DNA of 64,000 bases, taken from NCBI RefSeq assembly GCF_023856365.1, contig NW_026042758.1:1-64000 (forward strand), given 5' to 3'. The notes beneath the pieces were generated by a model that saw only the letters and a program-made list of their open reading frames with translations, did no database searches and had not been told where the DNA came from. Positions within the stretch are counted from its first letter, which is position 1. Every line of letters begins with the position of its first letter. Below are positions 11,256 to 23,158 of the stretch, piece by piece. The DNA comes from Brienomyrus brachyistius. Taxonomy: Eukaryota; Chordata; Actinopteri; Osteoglossiformes; Mormyridae. The position numbers were made by a program, and so were the translations under genes.

Positions 11256-12079
11256 TATATGGGTGTGTCGAGACTAGATGGTCAGTATGGATAACTGAGG
11301 TGCACTAAAATTGGGTGAGCAGGCAAGGCATGTCACCCAGGTTGTGTGACAATTATTTTATATATATGCATATACATATTCCATCCACCATCCCTCCTTT
11401 ACGGAGAACTGCGTTATTTTTATTGTCTATTGCAAAAAAAAAACAGAAAAACTATATATATATATATATATACTATATATATATATATAAACATATATAT
11501 TCATGGGTGTATCGAGACTAGATGGTCTTATGGATAACTAAAGTGCACTAAAATTGGGTGAGCAGGCAAGGCATGTCACCCAGGTTGTGTGACAATTATT
11601 TTATATAAATGTATATATATATATATATATTCCATCCACCAATCCCTCCTTTACGGAGAACTGCGTTATTTTTCTTTTCTATTGCTAATAAAAAAACTAT
11701 ATATATATACATATATATTTATGGGTGTATCGAGACTAGATGGTCATTATGATAACTAAGGTGCACTAAAATTGGGTGAGCAGGCAAGGCATGTCACCCC
11801 GGTTGTGTGACAATTATTTTATATATATATTCCATCCACCATCCCTCCTTTACGGAGGACTGCTTTATTTTTTATATCCATTGCGAAAAAAAAAACCACA
11901 AGAAAAAGAAAAAATATCTATATATATACATTATATAATTTATATATATATATATATATATATATGGGTGTGTCGAGACTAGATGGTCAGTATGGATAAC
12001 TAAAGTGCACTAAAAATTGGGTGAGCAGGCAAGGCATGTCACCCAGGTTGTGTGACAATTATTTTATATAAATGTATAT

Positions 12080-12118
<39 letters not shown>

Positions 12119-12439
12119 TCCATCCACATATATATTCCATCCACCATCCCTCCTTTACGGAGAACTGCGTTATTTTTCTTTTCTATTGCTAATAAAAAAA
12201 CTATATATATGTACATATATATATATATATATGGGTGTATCGAGACTAGTTGGTCATTATGGATAACTAAGTTGCACTAAAATTGGGTGAGCAGGCAAGG
12301 CATGTCACCCAGGTTGTGTGACAATTATTTTATATATATATGTATATATATATTCCCTCCACCACCCCTCCTTTACGGAGGACTGCTTTATTTTTAATAT
12401 CCATTGCGAAAAAAAAACACAAGAAAAAGAAAAAATATC

Positions 12440-12512
<73 letters not shown>

Positions 12513-12617
12513 GGGTGTGTCGAGACTAGATGGTCAGTATGGATAACTAAAGTGCACTAAAATTGGGTGAGCAGGCAAGGCATGTCACCCAGGTTGTGTG
12601 ACAATTATTTTATATAA

Positions 12618-12665
<48 letters not shown>

Positions 12666-12966
12666 CATCCACCATCCCTCCTTTACGGAGAACTGCGTTA
12701 TTTTTCTTTTCTATTGCTAATAAAAAAACTATATATATGTACATATATATATATATATATGGGTGTATCGAGACTAGTTGGTCATTATGGATAACTAAGT
12801 TGCACTAAAATTGGGTGAGCAGGCAAGGCATGTCACCCAGGTTGTGTGACAATTATTTTATATATATATGTATATATATATTCCCTCCACCACCCCTCCT
12901 TTACGGAGGACTGCTTTATTTTAATATCCATTGCGAAAAAAAAACACAAGAAAAAGAAAAAATATC

Positions 12967-13015
<49 letters not shown>

Positions 13016-13860
13016 GTGTGTCGAGACTAGATGGTCAGTATGGATAACTAAGGTGCACTAAAATTGGGTGAGCAGGCAAGGCATGTCACCCAGGTTGTGT
13101 GACAATTATTTTATATAAATGTATATATATATATATATATTCCATCACCATCCCTCCTTTACGGAGAACTGCGTTATTTTTCTTTTCTATTGCTAATAAA
13201 AAAACTATATATATATGTACATATATATATATATATGGGTGTATCGAGACTAGTTGGTCATTATGGATAACTAAGTTGCACTAAAATTGGGTGAGCAGGC
13301 AAGGCATGTCACCCAAGTTGTGTGACAATTATTTTATATATATGTATATATATATTCCATCCACCATCCCTCCTTTATGGAGAACTGCGTTATTTTTATT
13401 GTCTATTGCAAAAAAAAAAACAAAAAAAACTATATATATATACATATATATTTATGGGTGTATCGAGACTAGATGGTCATTATGAATAACTAAGGTGCAC
13501 TAAAACTGGGTGAGCAGGCAAGGCATGTCACCCAGGTTGTGTGACAATTATTTTATATATATGTATATATATATTCCATCCACCATCCCTCCTTTACGGA
13601 GAACTGCGTTATTTTTATTGTCTATTGCAAAAAAAAAAAAAAAAAAACTATATATATATATACATATATATATATGGGTGTATCGAGACTAGAAGGTCAT
13701 TATGCATAACTAAAGTGCACTAAAATTGGGTGAGCAGGAAAGGCATGTCACCCCAGTTGTGTGACAATTATTTTATATATATGTATATATATATATATAT
13801 TCCCTCCACCACCCCTCCTCTACGGAGGACTGCTTTATTTTTATTTCCATTGCAAAAATA
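9076..13860. repeat. satellite array of about 200-280-bp units, 19 units
   Basis: Each unit has a conserved core ('tatcgagactag', then 'gtgcactaaaattgggtgagcaggcaaggcatgtcacc' read in two pieces, then 'tgtgtgacaattatttta'), a variable (TA)n tract, 'ccatccctcctttacgga', an A-rich tract and a second (TA)n. Cores occur near 9453, 9655, 9900, 10159, 10390, 10648, 10868, 11070, 11330, 11575, 11797, 12040, 12307, 12588, 12831, 13088, 13309, 13528 and 13748. Four unit types are separable by the A-rich tract; see the finding on higher-order structure. The many short open frames inside are simply the repeated unit translated and are not genes. Confidence 0.95.
9166..9312 (-). repeat. inverted satellite unit
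   Basis: From 'aatgaccatctagtctcgat' to 'ggagggatggtggatgg' this is the reverse complement of a type-B unit (with 'cttttctattgctaataaaaaaac'), while all other units read in the plus direction. The forward core just before it is cut at 'gcaggcaaggca'. Confidence 0.9.
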
Positions 13861-14008
13861 AAAAATTTTAAAACACAAAAAAAAAAAAAAACGAAAATAA
13901 TAATAATAAAAATAATTTTGAATGTGTATTCAAATAAGTTTGAATGTGTGTGAACTATATATAAATATATATACACATGCATATACAGAAATATATACAC
14001 ACACACAC

Positions 14009-14041
<33 letters not shown>

Positions 14042-14075
14042 CACACACTCACATAAACACATACACACACTGTGT
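13861..14075. repeat. degenerate (TA)n/(CA)n microsatellite at the array edge
   Basis: An A-rich stretch is followed by alternating TA and CA/CACA dinucleotide tracts (13965-14070). There is no coding content. Confidence 0.8.
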
Positions 14076-14440
14076 ACAGTCTTATGCAAAGGTTTGGCAC
14101 CCCTTGACAAATAACATCTTTTCAATTACAAAAGCAACAATATCAGTTAATACAGTCTCTTTAGGAACTGGGGGAAAAATACACAATATTTTCAGCAAAC
14201 ATTGATGAATAGTTACTTTTTATGCCATAAATTGAACAAAATTACAAAATAAAAACATTATTATGGCACTCTGCAAAAGTTTGGGCACCCTACGTAATCA
14301 GTACTTAGTAACACCTCCTCTGCCAGATATCACAGCTTACAAGCGCTTCTTATAGCCAGCTGAAAGGCTTTCAGTTCTTGTACTTGGGATTTTCTCACAT
14401 TCTTCCTTGCAAAAGGCTTCTAGTTCTGTAATATTCTAAT
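14076..14440. mobile_element. Tc1/mariner-like remnant
   Basis: The sequence contains 'cttatgcaaaggtttggcacccc' and later 'ctctgcaaaagtttgggcaccc', the sort of terminal motif seen in fish Tc1/mariner elements, then 'cttagtaacacctcctctgcc'. No transposase frame survives. 14441-15070 beyond it holds an imperfect inverted pair ('atcaagggctgtattg' and 'caatgcccttgat') and a TATATAAAAGG at about 14666, but no supported gene. Confidence 0.45.
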
Positions 14441-15073
14441 ATATCAAGGGCTGTATTGTCAAATAGGAGATCGGCAGCATTCTCCCACCTGAGAAAACTG
14501 TACTACAATGCCCTTGATAGTGTGTAGAAACACACTCGTCAGCTCTAGTCCTCCTGTAACAACGCAAAAGGACTGGCAACCCTCAGGTATTTATGCGTGC
14601 GATTGTATGATAAATTCACCCTGACAGTCTCACACTTCTCTTGGTACCAACAGGTCTCATGGAATATATAAAAGGCAACTGCAACAATTATACTCGGCAC
14701 TAAACATCGAGGCACGGAAATGCAGCAGAGCTTGTGTATTTCTCAGGATGCATTCTAGTAAAATGCCCGGAAAATGAGCTAAAGACATATTTCAAGGGGC
14801 ACTATATAAAACCGATGGAAATTTTACTGATTAAATAAAAGGAAAAGCATCGTTTGAAAAATCACAAATGTTTCTAAGATTCAATGCATCGCTTTTTGAC
14901 CACATCATAGCGATGAACACATCATTGTTCCTGACAATGTCCTAATACAGAAATAAAACTTTATGTTGGTAAACTCAAAAAGCCTTCAGCTGTCACACTG
15001 GCTAACGATCTCAAACGATTATAAAGCAGCATTTTGAAAAGCGCTGTTTTAAAATAACAGATACAACACTTAC

Positions 15074-15362
15074 CTTGTCTTCTGGCCAAATGCTTTTCAC
15101 GGCTTGGCACTCCAACGGTGCTGAAACGAAATTTGTATTTCCTCCTACCTCGTTGGCCCTTCAGTTCTTCTTTTCTCCCTTTGGATGTTTTTTTCCTTCT
15201 TCTTTGGATATTGTTTTTTATTTTTGTTTGTTTTTTTTTACTTTGCATGTTTTTCCTTCTTCGGATATTATTTTTTTGGCTTATTTTTTTAGACGATGTT
15301 TTTTTCGTCTTCTTTAAAAATTGATTTTTTTCGTCTTCTTTAAATATTGTTTTTTTTTTCAT
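15074..15362 (-). CDS. lysine-rich open frame with donor site, function unknown
   Basis: On the minus strand an ATG at 15362 opens a frame very rich in Lys, Arg and Gln (KKKTIFKEDEKNQFLKKTKK and similar), built partly from repeats of 'ttcgtcttctttaaa' on the plus strand. It ends with KYKFRFSTVGVPSREKHLARR just before a strong donor (GACAAG|GTAAGTG) at 15073. About 60-190 bp upstream are a TATA box and CCAAT boxes. It could be a first coding exon of a nuclear basic protein or a low-complexity accident behind a real promoter. No family is recognised, and no second exon was identified downstream on the minus strand. Confidence 0.3.
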
Positions 15363-15453
15363 CCTTTTGATGTTGTTTTACGGAACAAGAGCCGTACAGT
15401 GCTACTCTATCAGGAGGTAGCGCCAACTGAACGCCTTGAAGCAGTACCCAGCT

Positions 15454-15553
15454 CTTTTATAGGGAGCGTCAACCCGAAGTCAAGTTCTAGAACGTTGCAC
15501 TCACTTTTCATTGGTTTCCCAGCTATGCTGTCAGAATAATGTTTGCTGATTGG
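15454..15553 (-). promoter_or_regulatory. promoter-like region: TATA box, heat-shock-element-like site, two CCAAT boxes
   Basis: On the minus strand TATAAAAG lies at 15461-15454, a TTCTAGAA core with a flanking half-site (HSE-like, nTTCnnGAAnnTT) at 15485-15495, and CCAAT at 15514-15510 and 15553-15549. Spacing and order fit a vertebrate Pol II promoter driving leftward. Whether it is used is unknown. It could belong to an unrecognised LTR. Confidence 0.4.
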
Positions 15554-15699
15554 TCGAAAATTTTAAAACGTACCCGAGTACTGTAAAAAAAACTCAAGAT
15601 CTTGCTACCCTACGGAGCACCCATAAGGTGATTTTTTTTATACGTTATATGCAGCTATTTGTAGCAGGCCGTAATTAGACTAATCCACCCTTTGTCAAT

Positions 15700-17290
15700 A
15701 AAGCCAACAAGAGAACAGGTTGCCCAAAGTTTGCTCAGGTACACGCCACAGCACAACCTTAAAAACACATCCAGCACAAATCACACTAGTGAATGACACA
15801 GCAAATCACAGCAATAAAAAAGACCCCTATGGGCAATCCAGCACCCAGACTACAGGTGCCAAAAGGCCCAGCCTGCCTAATAATGAACCCAAAATATACA
15901 TACAACAAAGAAAAAGACACAAACAAAAAAGAAAATAAAACTAGCCAGCTGCTCCCACTAAACCCCGCTCCCGAGACCACTAAGCCGGCTGGCTTGATAA
16001 TACACGATACAACCTCAGATAAAACATATTAAAGCAACACCAGGGAGGTTTACAACCTGATCCTTAAAATTATCGACCCGTAATTCCACCTTGAAAACCC
16101 CTAAAGAACAGTAGTTTACCCCATGACTCACTGCCCCATTCAAACAAAAAAAAAACAGGTTTTTGGGGTAACCTTTAGGTCAGCTCTTCAAAACCAGGTA
16201 TGAGGACTCTTCAGCTAATCAGTCCTCTAATTAGAAATCTAATTAGGGAGTTGCAGCGAAAACCTGCATACACACCGGCCCTTTGCGGATAAGATTGTTC
16301 ACCCCTGAAACAAGCAAACAGAAAGGCTGCTACACTGCAAATTCAATATGCCCGCCGATGCTCCACCAAATCTATCAGGACCCTGCCTGTCTTTCCCGTG
16401 CCTGCTCCTTTGCCAATATGCCCTACCATCGGAACATGCACAGCCATCTCGCCCCGGCTATGCCTCCAGTCCGAACTGCAGTTCCTATACCTGCCTATAA
16501 TTGCCTGGCTACAATCCATCCCCCAAAATGAAATTGATGACCCAACGATCACAGCTAAGAATTCTATCCCCAAACCACTGGTCTTCCTCCCCAACCGAAC
16601 GATCATTCACTGACCGTGGTAACTTATAAGGGTTGGTATGATGACCAGTGGTGGACCTCACCGAACGTTTAACTGGTCTCTACACCTCGGGGGGGACATA
16701 ACCTCCTCCATTATACGAGGCCTACTTGTGGATGCTCTATTGCGACCCCTCCCACCAGCCCTGTCCCCGTAAAATCACAGAGTCCTCATCCGATTCCATT
16801 TCTGTTGCCCCTGTGGGCAACCCAGACTCAGGAGACATTACCAGAACATCTTCCCCTGACATAACAACCCCCTGTGGTACTGGACGCAACTCTGTTCGGT
16901 GAACTTGACGGACAACCCCGTCCCCCTCCATTGGAGTTGCAGAGTAAACTGCACCCTGATCTTGGGGACACCGAACTACCATATACAAACAGGCATCCCA
17001 ATGATCCTGTATTTTACCTCGAACATGGTTCCGCAAACACACCAGCTGACCTTCATCAAACCCCTAATCATTAACCAACTCATTGTGTTTCCGATTTCGT
17101 GGTGTGGCTTGTTCCTCCAACTAAGCCTTCACATACTCTTGAAGCACCTGCAAACTTTCCTGATGGTTTTGTACCCATTCCTCCAAAGGTCCACCATACT
17201 GACTGATCCCGGCAGGAGCCTGAAGATAGTGTATCGGTAATCGAGGCTCACAGCCAGACCTTAAATAAAAAGGCATCATCCAGTCATTTG
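15700..17290 (-). pseudogene. Gypsy-type retrotransposon remnant, integrase C-terminal part
   Basis: The minus strand from about 17290 reads CEPRLPIHYLQAP, then the linker before CLRNHVRGKIQDHWDACLYMVV and HRTELRPVP. This is the order seen at the end of Gypsy integrases, with the integrase C-terminal beta-barrel and the chain-end HRxxLxPxP motif. Stop codons interrupt the linker. The remaining leftward part (15700-16730) has no recognisable ORF and is probably the element's 3' non-coding region. A 65-bp segment 'attaaagcaacaccaggg...' occurs both at 16026-16090 and at 17356-17420, so the remnant is bracketed by a direct repeat. Confidence 0.65.
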
Positions 17291-17429
17291 GTGGGGTGTA
17301 GTATTGTAAGCTTCTCTGCTGGAGGAAGTGTGTGAAGCAAATTGTGCAAAAAAAATATTAAAGCAACACCAGGGAGGTTTACATCTAGATCCTTAAAATG
17401 ATCGACCTGCAATTCCACCTTGAAAATCC

Positions 17430-18215
17430 AATTACCATATAAAGGATACAAGATGTAAAGATGACAAATGACATGGCACACATTTGTTGTTTAGACTGTT
17501 GTGTCAGGTTAATTGAAAGCTGAAGGATCTTAGTGTTTACTAGTCTAAGTAACAGAATGTCTAAACACTGTGCTTGCCTTTATGGGTTTTTAAGCAGAAC
17601 ATATAGGTATAGAAACATATTAACATTACGTTTCACGATTCACTGACTGGAGAATAGGAGAATATACACATCAATATTACTACTTAAGTTAACTAACCCT
17701 AATCCCAACCCCTATTGGCACGGAGCCCGCCAGGGTTCAGGTGAGATATAAATCTGTAATCTGTATCAATGGTTTTGCTATCCATACCCACCCTATTAAT
17801 GTTAGCTTCCCAGGGTTTCTTGTTAGACAAGCTCTGTGTCTCTCTATACCCCATTTACTGCACGACTGATTGTCCATTTATAAAGAATCAAATAGGGTGA
17901 AGATGGTTTTAGTTTACAATTACTCTGGAAGGTGACCAGATTAAAAAAAACTAAATACCATGCCTACGTGTATGTAATCTCCATCACAGTCCCCATTTTC
18001 CCCATAATCCTCGTTTTGATAGTGCCAATTTGTGTAATGTGAGTTTTTTTTTTTTTTAAAAAACTGTTATAGAAGAACATACTGGATGCCACATGTGTAC
18101 AATTACCCCTTTCTAATTAGTGGGGTCCGTTGTGTCAGCTACAGCCTTTACTAACATACACATAAGTATACAGTCTTACAGCACTTTTGTTTTCCTTTTG
18201 TATTTAATGGTTTTC
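17430..18215. other. no recognisable feature
   Basis: This is AT-rich single-copy-looking DNA with short homopolymers. I see no supported ORF, RNA or named repeat. Confidence 0.5.
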
Positions 18216-18219
18216 CATT

Positions 18220-18563
18220 TAGGGGGCAGCATGGTGGTGCAGTGGTTAGCACTGTTGCCTCACACCTCTAGGGCCCGGGTTCGAGTCTCCACCTGGGTCA
18301 CATGTGTGTGGAGTTTGCATGTTCTACCCATGTCATCGTGGGGTTTCCTCCGGGTACTCTGGTTTCCCCCACAGTCCAAAAACATGCTGAGGCTAATTGG
18401 AGTTGCTAAATTGCCCATAGGAGTGTATGCGTGAGTGAATAGTGTGTGAGTGTGCCCTGCGATGGGCTGGCCCGCCATCCTGGGTTGTTCCCTGTCTCGT
18501 GCCCATTGCTTCCGGGATAGGCTCCAGACCCCCCGCGATCCAGTAGGATAAGCGGTTTGGAAA
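18220..18563 (+). repeat. tRNA-related SINE-like retroposon (copy 1)
   Basis: It starts 'ggggcagcatggtggtgcagtgg' and carries 'ggttcgagtctcc', a good Pol III B box. It then contains 'acatgtgtgtggagtttgcatg', 'cagtccaaaaacatgctgaggc' and ends in 'ggataagcggtttggaaa'. Other copies lie at 40004-40358, 46693-47048, 49672-50020 and 51036-51260, with a diverged one at 39118-39435. Two of those have long target duplications and simple-repeat tails, which marks the family as LINE-mobilised. No tail or target duplication is visible for this copy. Confidence 0.8.
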
Positions 18564-18594
18564 GGCTGCCTAACGCCCTTAATTTGTTTGCAAT

Positions 18595-18790
18595 TTCGCC
18601 AGGTAGGCTACCTTCTTTAAACTGCGTTTTGCTAGACTACACATTTCGAGATGTTTTATTGTAGTCTTGGTAAATATATATATATAGTTTAGCCTAACCC
18701 AGCCACTTAAGGGAGCAAGCCAGCTCAGGTAGGTGCCAGTCCCAAGCCCGGATTAATGGAGAGGGTTGGCGTCAAGAAATAAAGAGAAAT
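18595..18790 (+). repeat. dispersed repeat, inverted copy of 4180-4400
   Basis: This runs from 'ccaggtaggctac' to 'ggattaatgg...gttggcgtcaagaaat' and mirrors 4180-4400. A short TA tract in the middle replaces 'tatgtacatattta'. 18791-19920 beyond it has no recognised gene or repeat. Confidence 0.6.
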
Positions 18791-19924
18791 AAAGACAACT
18801 AATACTCCTAGTTTGCGAGATCTGACTGCAATGGCAGCACTGCTACAAGGGTGTGGATAAATCTATACAAATATCACCTGCATGCACATTACTTCTTTTA
18901 CAATAACCAACTCCTGATCCATACTGTTAGTCGTGAAAAAAAAAACTATCGTGTACATAGAGGCCCTGTGTAAAAAGATAACTGCCAAGGAAAAGATCAA
19001 AAACATTTATTTCAAGGATACAAAGTTTTTATGGTCATGTACAGTGTACAGTGCAATTCTTATTTGATTAACTTGAATGTCTCCACAGACTAGACGATTA
19101 AACAAATAAAGCAGTGCAACATTACAATAACTAATAACAAATAAACAAAGCTCACGAGTACTATTACAGTATTTATATCATTTATTTAAACTTAATTTTA
19201 CCAGGTAAATTAACTACAAAGCAGTTACCACTGCTTTACCTGCTTCTCGGGAGAAATAGCAGATATACGTCATGTATGTGACTAAATTCTTAAGCCAATA
19301 AGGGCAAAGTTGTGTCGTAATGGAGGCGGATCCAGTTTGTGCAGCCGGTTAAAGACACTACGGGCATGTAAATGGAGAACGAAATTATAGTTATACCGAA
19401 TCTCCTACACACAATACCAAGGTTACCAACTTTGGTCAGCTGACCGGAGTGAGACGTTCAATTCCCGTAAGATTTCTTTGCGCCAGCCTGAGAGTCTGAA
19501 AACACGTCACACCAGATGCATGAGAGATGGAAACCTGGGATATTCAGTCGAATCAGATCAAATATGATGCTAAGTTAGTACTAAGTTAAAATATGTTCCG
19601 GACTTGTAACATGCACCCATGATTTGGAACAGTCAGCAGGCTGTCTCTGGCCACGCCCCCTACACTCGGTCCGGCCCCTGGCTTTTCCTGAATTCTGATT
19701 CCTTTAGATAAACATTGACTTCATTGATATTGTTATTGATTTATCGACAGACCATCATACGTTTTAGACGTTATAATAACAACACTCTATTGATCCCCAA
19801 AGAGAGAAATTCTCTCCTTGCCTGCCCCCTCTTACTGTCCATGATACACAAGCACATATGTAGAAAAACGTCAGCTTGGAAGCCAAGGCTGGACTTAACC
19901 TACTCCTTAGGGTTCAACTGGAAA

Positions 19925-20036
19925 CTGCCCCATGGCCGAGCGGTCTAAAGCCTCCTGCGCAGCGAAAATGGCCTTTCAAAGTAAGGGGTATTCTGTTCTC
20001 CGAAGTAAGGCGTGGGTTCGAATCCAACTTCCGACA
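19925..20036 (+). pseudogene. tRNA-Leu-like pseudogene
   Basis: The 5' side has ATGGCCGAGCGGTCTAA, the A-box and D-arm of leucine tRNAs. The 3' side has GGCGTGGGTTCGAATCC, a perfect B-box and T-arm, followed by CTTCCGACA. The middle is about 20 bases too long, and the anticodon stem and acceptor 5' strand do not pair properly, so it is not a functional tRNA. It may be an intron-containing tRNA-Leu relic or the head of a SINE. Confidence 0.6.
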
Positions 20037-20568
20037 AAAGTTCTTCAATCGCTACAGCAGAATTTGAGCCACTGATCGGCTTTAATTGCTTTGTTTTATT
20101 TTTGCGTTTCAGGCAAAACTACATAACACTTAAGAGGTGCAGGATGATCTGTCTTGCTCTCGCGAGGTTTTTGTACGACGTGACATGGTGACATAATGCA
20201 GCGGACGATAAAAATCTAACCACAATGCATTGCGTCAGGACCAGAATGTATTGCTTTAAGCCAGCGCTGTATGTGGGTACATGAAGTGGAAAGCACCCAA
20301 TAACAAACATAACATTTAAAAAAAATCTACAAACTAGTGGGAATATAAAATAAAATAAATGTGTCTGGGCAAATTGGTAAGTTAAATTAAATCGTTTTAA
20401 GCAGTGTTAAGCAGTGTGTGGTTTTAAACACGAGTAGCATGTACCGTGTTGACGGCGCATGAACGTATCTTGGCAGCACATGTAAAACTTAGATTTGCAA
20501 GCGGGATGTGAAACAGCATTTAGGTGTTTAAAACAGCAATAGAGTGCGTGTTTGTTCACGCAGTTACA

Positions 20569-22621
20569 ATGTTTAGTTGTTATTTCTGTGGAACATCAGT
20601 GCAAACCCTTAGGGAACATGTTTTACATGTCAAACTTCACCGTCATGAACCACGATGCGTGTTCAAGTGTGGCGCTACAGATTGCCACAATACGTTTCGT
20701 TCATATGGGGAATTTAAGGCTCATTTTTACCGTAAACATAACACAGATTCATATATTGATACTACAAATGCCCTTACGGTGTTTACGTGTAATATGTCTA
20801 TGTGCCAGCGCCAATGTCGCGATGTCAGATCACTAACAGCTCACTTAAAGGAACATATAGCCGAAGGACGTGTTGTGACATGTCCGGTGACAGGATGCGA
20901 CCATACGTTCACTGTGAGATCGTCGTTTACAGCCTACATGTCCAGGAAACACAGACAATGTTCTGTGGACAGTATAAGAGATCTTAATAAGGAGACAGTT
21001 TCTCAGTTTCTTGAAACTGAACCGTTAGTTACAGGCCCTACAGAGAGATTTAGTGAGACTGATGAAGGTGAAGTCCATCTTACAGAAAATTTCAGTGACC
21101 TTTTTCTTAGAAATATTTCTCTTTTCTACTTGAAATTACATGGGCAGTTTCTTCTGCCAGCATCAACTATACAAAATATTATTGAAGAGATGCTAAGCAT
21201 ACATGAACTAGGACAGACATATACTTTGAATAAATTAAGTGCATTCCTGAAAAGTGACTTAACTGAATTAACAGATGAGGTTATTGGTAGTATATGTGAT
21301 GTTGTGAAGGAATCTGACCTTTTCACCATTAGTCATGAAGGACCAATGAGAACCAATTTTTCAAGAACTAGGGCTTTTAAACAGATGTTTAGATACACAG
21401 AACCTGTAAAGTTGTACTTAGGAAGGGATGAAACAAGGTCACAGAGGTTTGCCTACTATGTTCCATTGAAAGACACTTTGAGACATTTACTGGAGTCAGA
21501 CTTATGGCAGAATTGTGCTGCACAGGGTACATACGTACCATACACTGATGTGCTTTGTGATGTCAGTGATGGTCAGGTATATAAAAACAATGAGTTCTTT
21601 TCTCAAAACCCATCATGTCTAAAACTAATTCTATATCAAGATTCTTTTGAGGCGGTGAACCCATTAGGTTCAGCAAAAAGCAGCACAAAGTAGTAGCTGT
21701 ATATTTGTCTCTGGCTAATTTACCACCTCATCAAGTACAGACCACATGTCACTTGTAATGCTGTGTCAGGAAAAAGACTTCAAACACTTTGGCCATGACA
21801 AAGTTTTCTCAAGGCTCATTGCAGACTTAAAAGACCTGGAAGACAATGGAATAACGGTGGCAGAGGAAAAAGTTAAAGGGACTGTTTTGTGCATTGCAGG
21901 GGACAATTTGGGGTCTCATAATATCGGTGGATTTACAGAAAATTTTAGTTTTTCTGAATATTTCTGCAGGTATTGCCGGACAACCCGAACAGATTTTCAA
22001 ACAGATCCAAATGCATTTTACAGTCTGAGGAACAACAAAACGTTGAAGGTATAATATCTGAGTTTTAATTCATTGAATTACTTCGATGTTTGTATGCCTG
22101 GCCTGCCACCTTGTTTAGGCCATGACATTTTTGAGGGTATCCTTTCCTATGATTTAGCCCTTTACCTGAAGTACTTCATCAAGCAAAAAAAGTGGTTCAC
22201 TTATTCAATTCTGAATAGACGCATTAAGAAATTTAAGTACAGTGGCTCTGATGTGTTGAGTAAGCCATGTGCAGTAAACTCCAATGGAGTAAAGCTTTAT
22301 GGTCAGGCTGTTCAGAACTGGAATTTTCTAAGACTTCTTCCTGTGATCATGTGTGACAAGGTGAAAGAGCCCACAGATGATGATTGGCAGTTGACCCTTC
22401 AGCTAAAAGACATTGTGGAGCTGATTTGTGCACAGAAAATTTTATTGCCAGAGGTTGCATACCTTGACGTTCTTATCCAAGAATATCTTGCTTGTAGATT
22501 TTCTTTCTTTCCAGGACATAGGTTAAAGCCTAAGCATCACTACTTGCGACACTACCCTGCACTGATTTTAAAGTTTGGTCCTTTGATCAGGTTGTGGACA
22601 ATGCGATTTGAAAGTAAATAA
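20569..22621 (+). pseudogene. broken C2H2 zinc-finger/transposase-like gene of a large DNA transposon
   Basis: The ATG at 20569 opens about 374 codons. Three or four C2H2 fingers lie in the first 130 residues (CYFCG..H..H; CGATDCHNTF..H..H; CPVTGCDHTF..H). A helical region follows, then a conserved-looking core (FRYTEPVKLYLG ... YYVPLKDTL). The frame breaks in an A-run near 21675 and again near 21738. Coding then resumes at 21746-22054 (DNLGSHNIGGF, FCRYCR) and at 22073-22621 (PCLGHDIFEGILSYDLALYLKYFI ... PKHHYLRHYPALI ... RLWTMRFESK). The last blocks are a family seen repeatedly in fish genomes that resembles EnSpm/CACTA-like transposases; this assignment is from memory. At least two frameshifts and a gap near 22054 make it a pseudogene. 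Confidence 0.6.
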
Positions 22622-23102
22622 GGCACCATGGCAACAACAGTCAGAACAGCATCCAGTTCACAGCTAGTTTTAAAAATTGCTTTAACGCAGAGTGATTACA
22701 GGAAATAGGTGTACTGCTTAATATTAATTAAATTATTAAAATGTGCTAATAATAGACATATTTGTCAGTCAGACATTGTGCTTTTTAAAGAGCAGAAGGG
22801 ATACATTAAATTACGATTATATTGTCCTTACTGTATATATTTTTACATTTTTCCCCTCAATGATTGTCAAGTGATCACAATTCTTACTGTGCTTTACCCC
22901 TCACTTGATAGAGATGTACCAAAACTGAACATATAACTGGATTTCACTCAGAATAACCAGGCCTTCTTTTTGGACTCTTTATCCCTTTTTATTTTATCTT
23001 CGCTTTCCTCAAGCCAGGCATTTACAGGTGAAAAACCTTAAACCACAAAACACCAACTTTCACCAATCTATCTTATGAGCAAACACAAAATTTTACTTTA
23101 AA

Positions 23103-23158
<56 letters not shown>

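Noticed and set aside
9429..13723. Many 60-80-codon frames starting MSRQGMSP or MTIILY in the satellite
   Set aside because: They are the repeated satellite core and (TA)n tracts translated. They recur only because the unit recurs, and they end in Tyr-Ile repeats.
14640..14700. TATATAAAAGG on the plus strand as a gene promoter
   Set aside because: The downstream frame is only a few codons long, and no CCAAT or exon structure was found.
19925..20036. Functional tRNA-Leu with intron
   Set aside because: The T-arm is perfect, but the acceptor 5' strand and anticodon arm do not pair and the middle is too long. It is recorded as a pseudogene.
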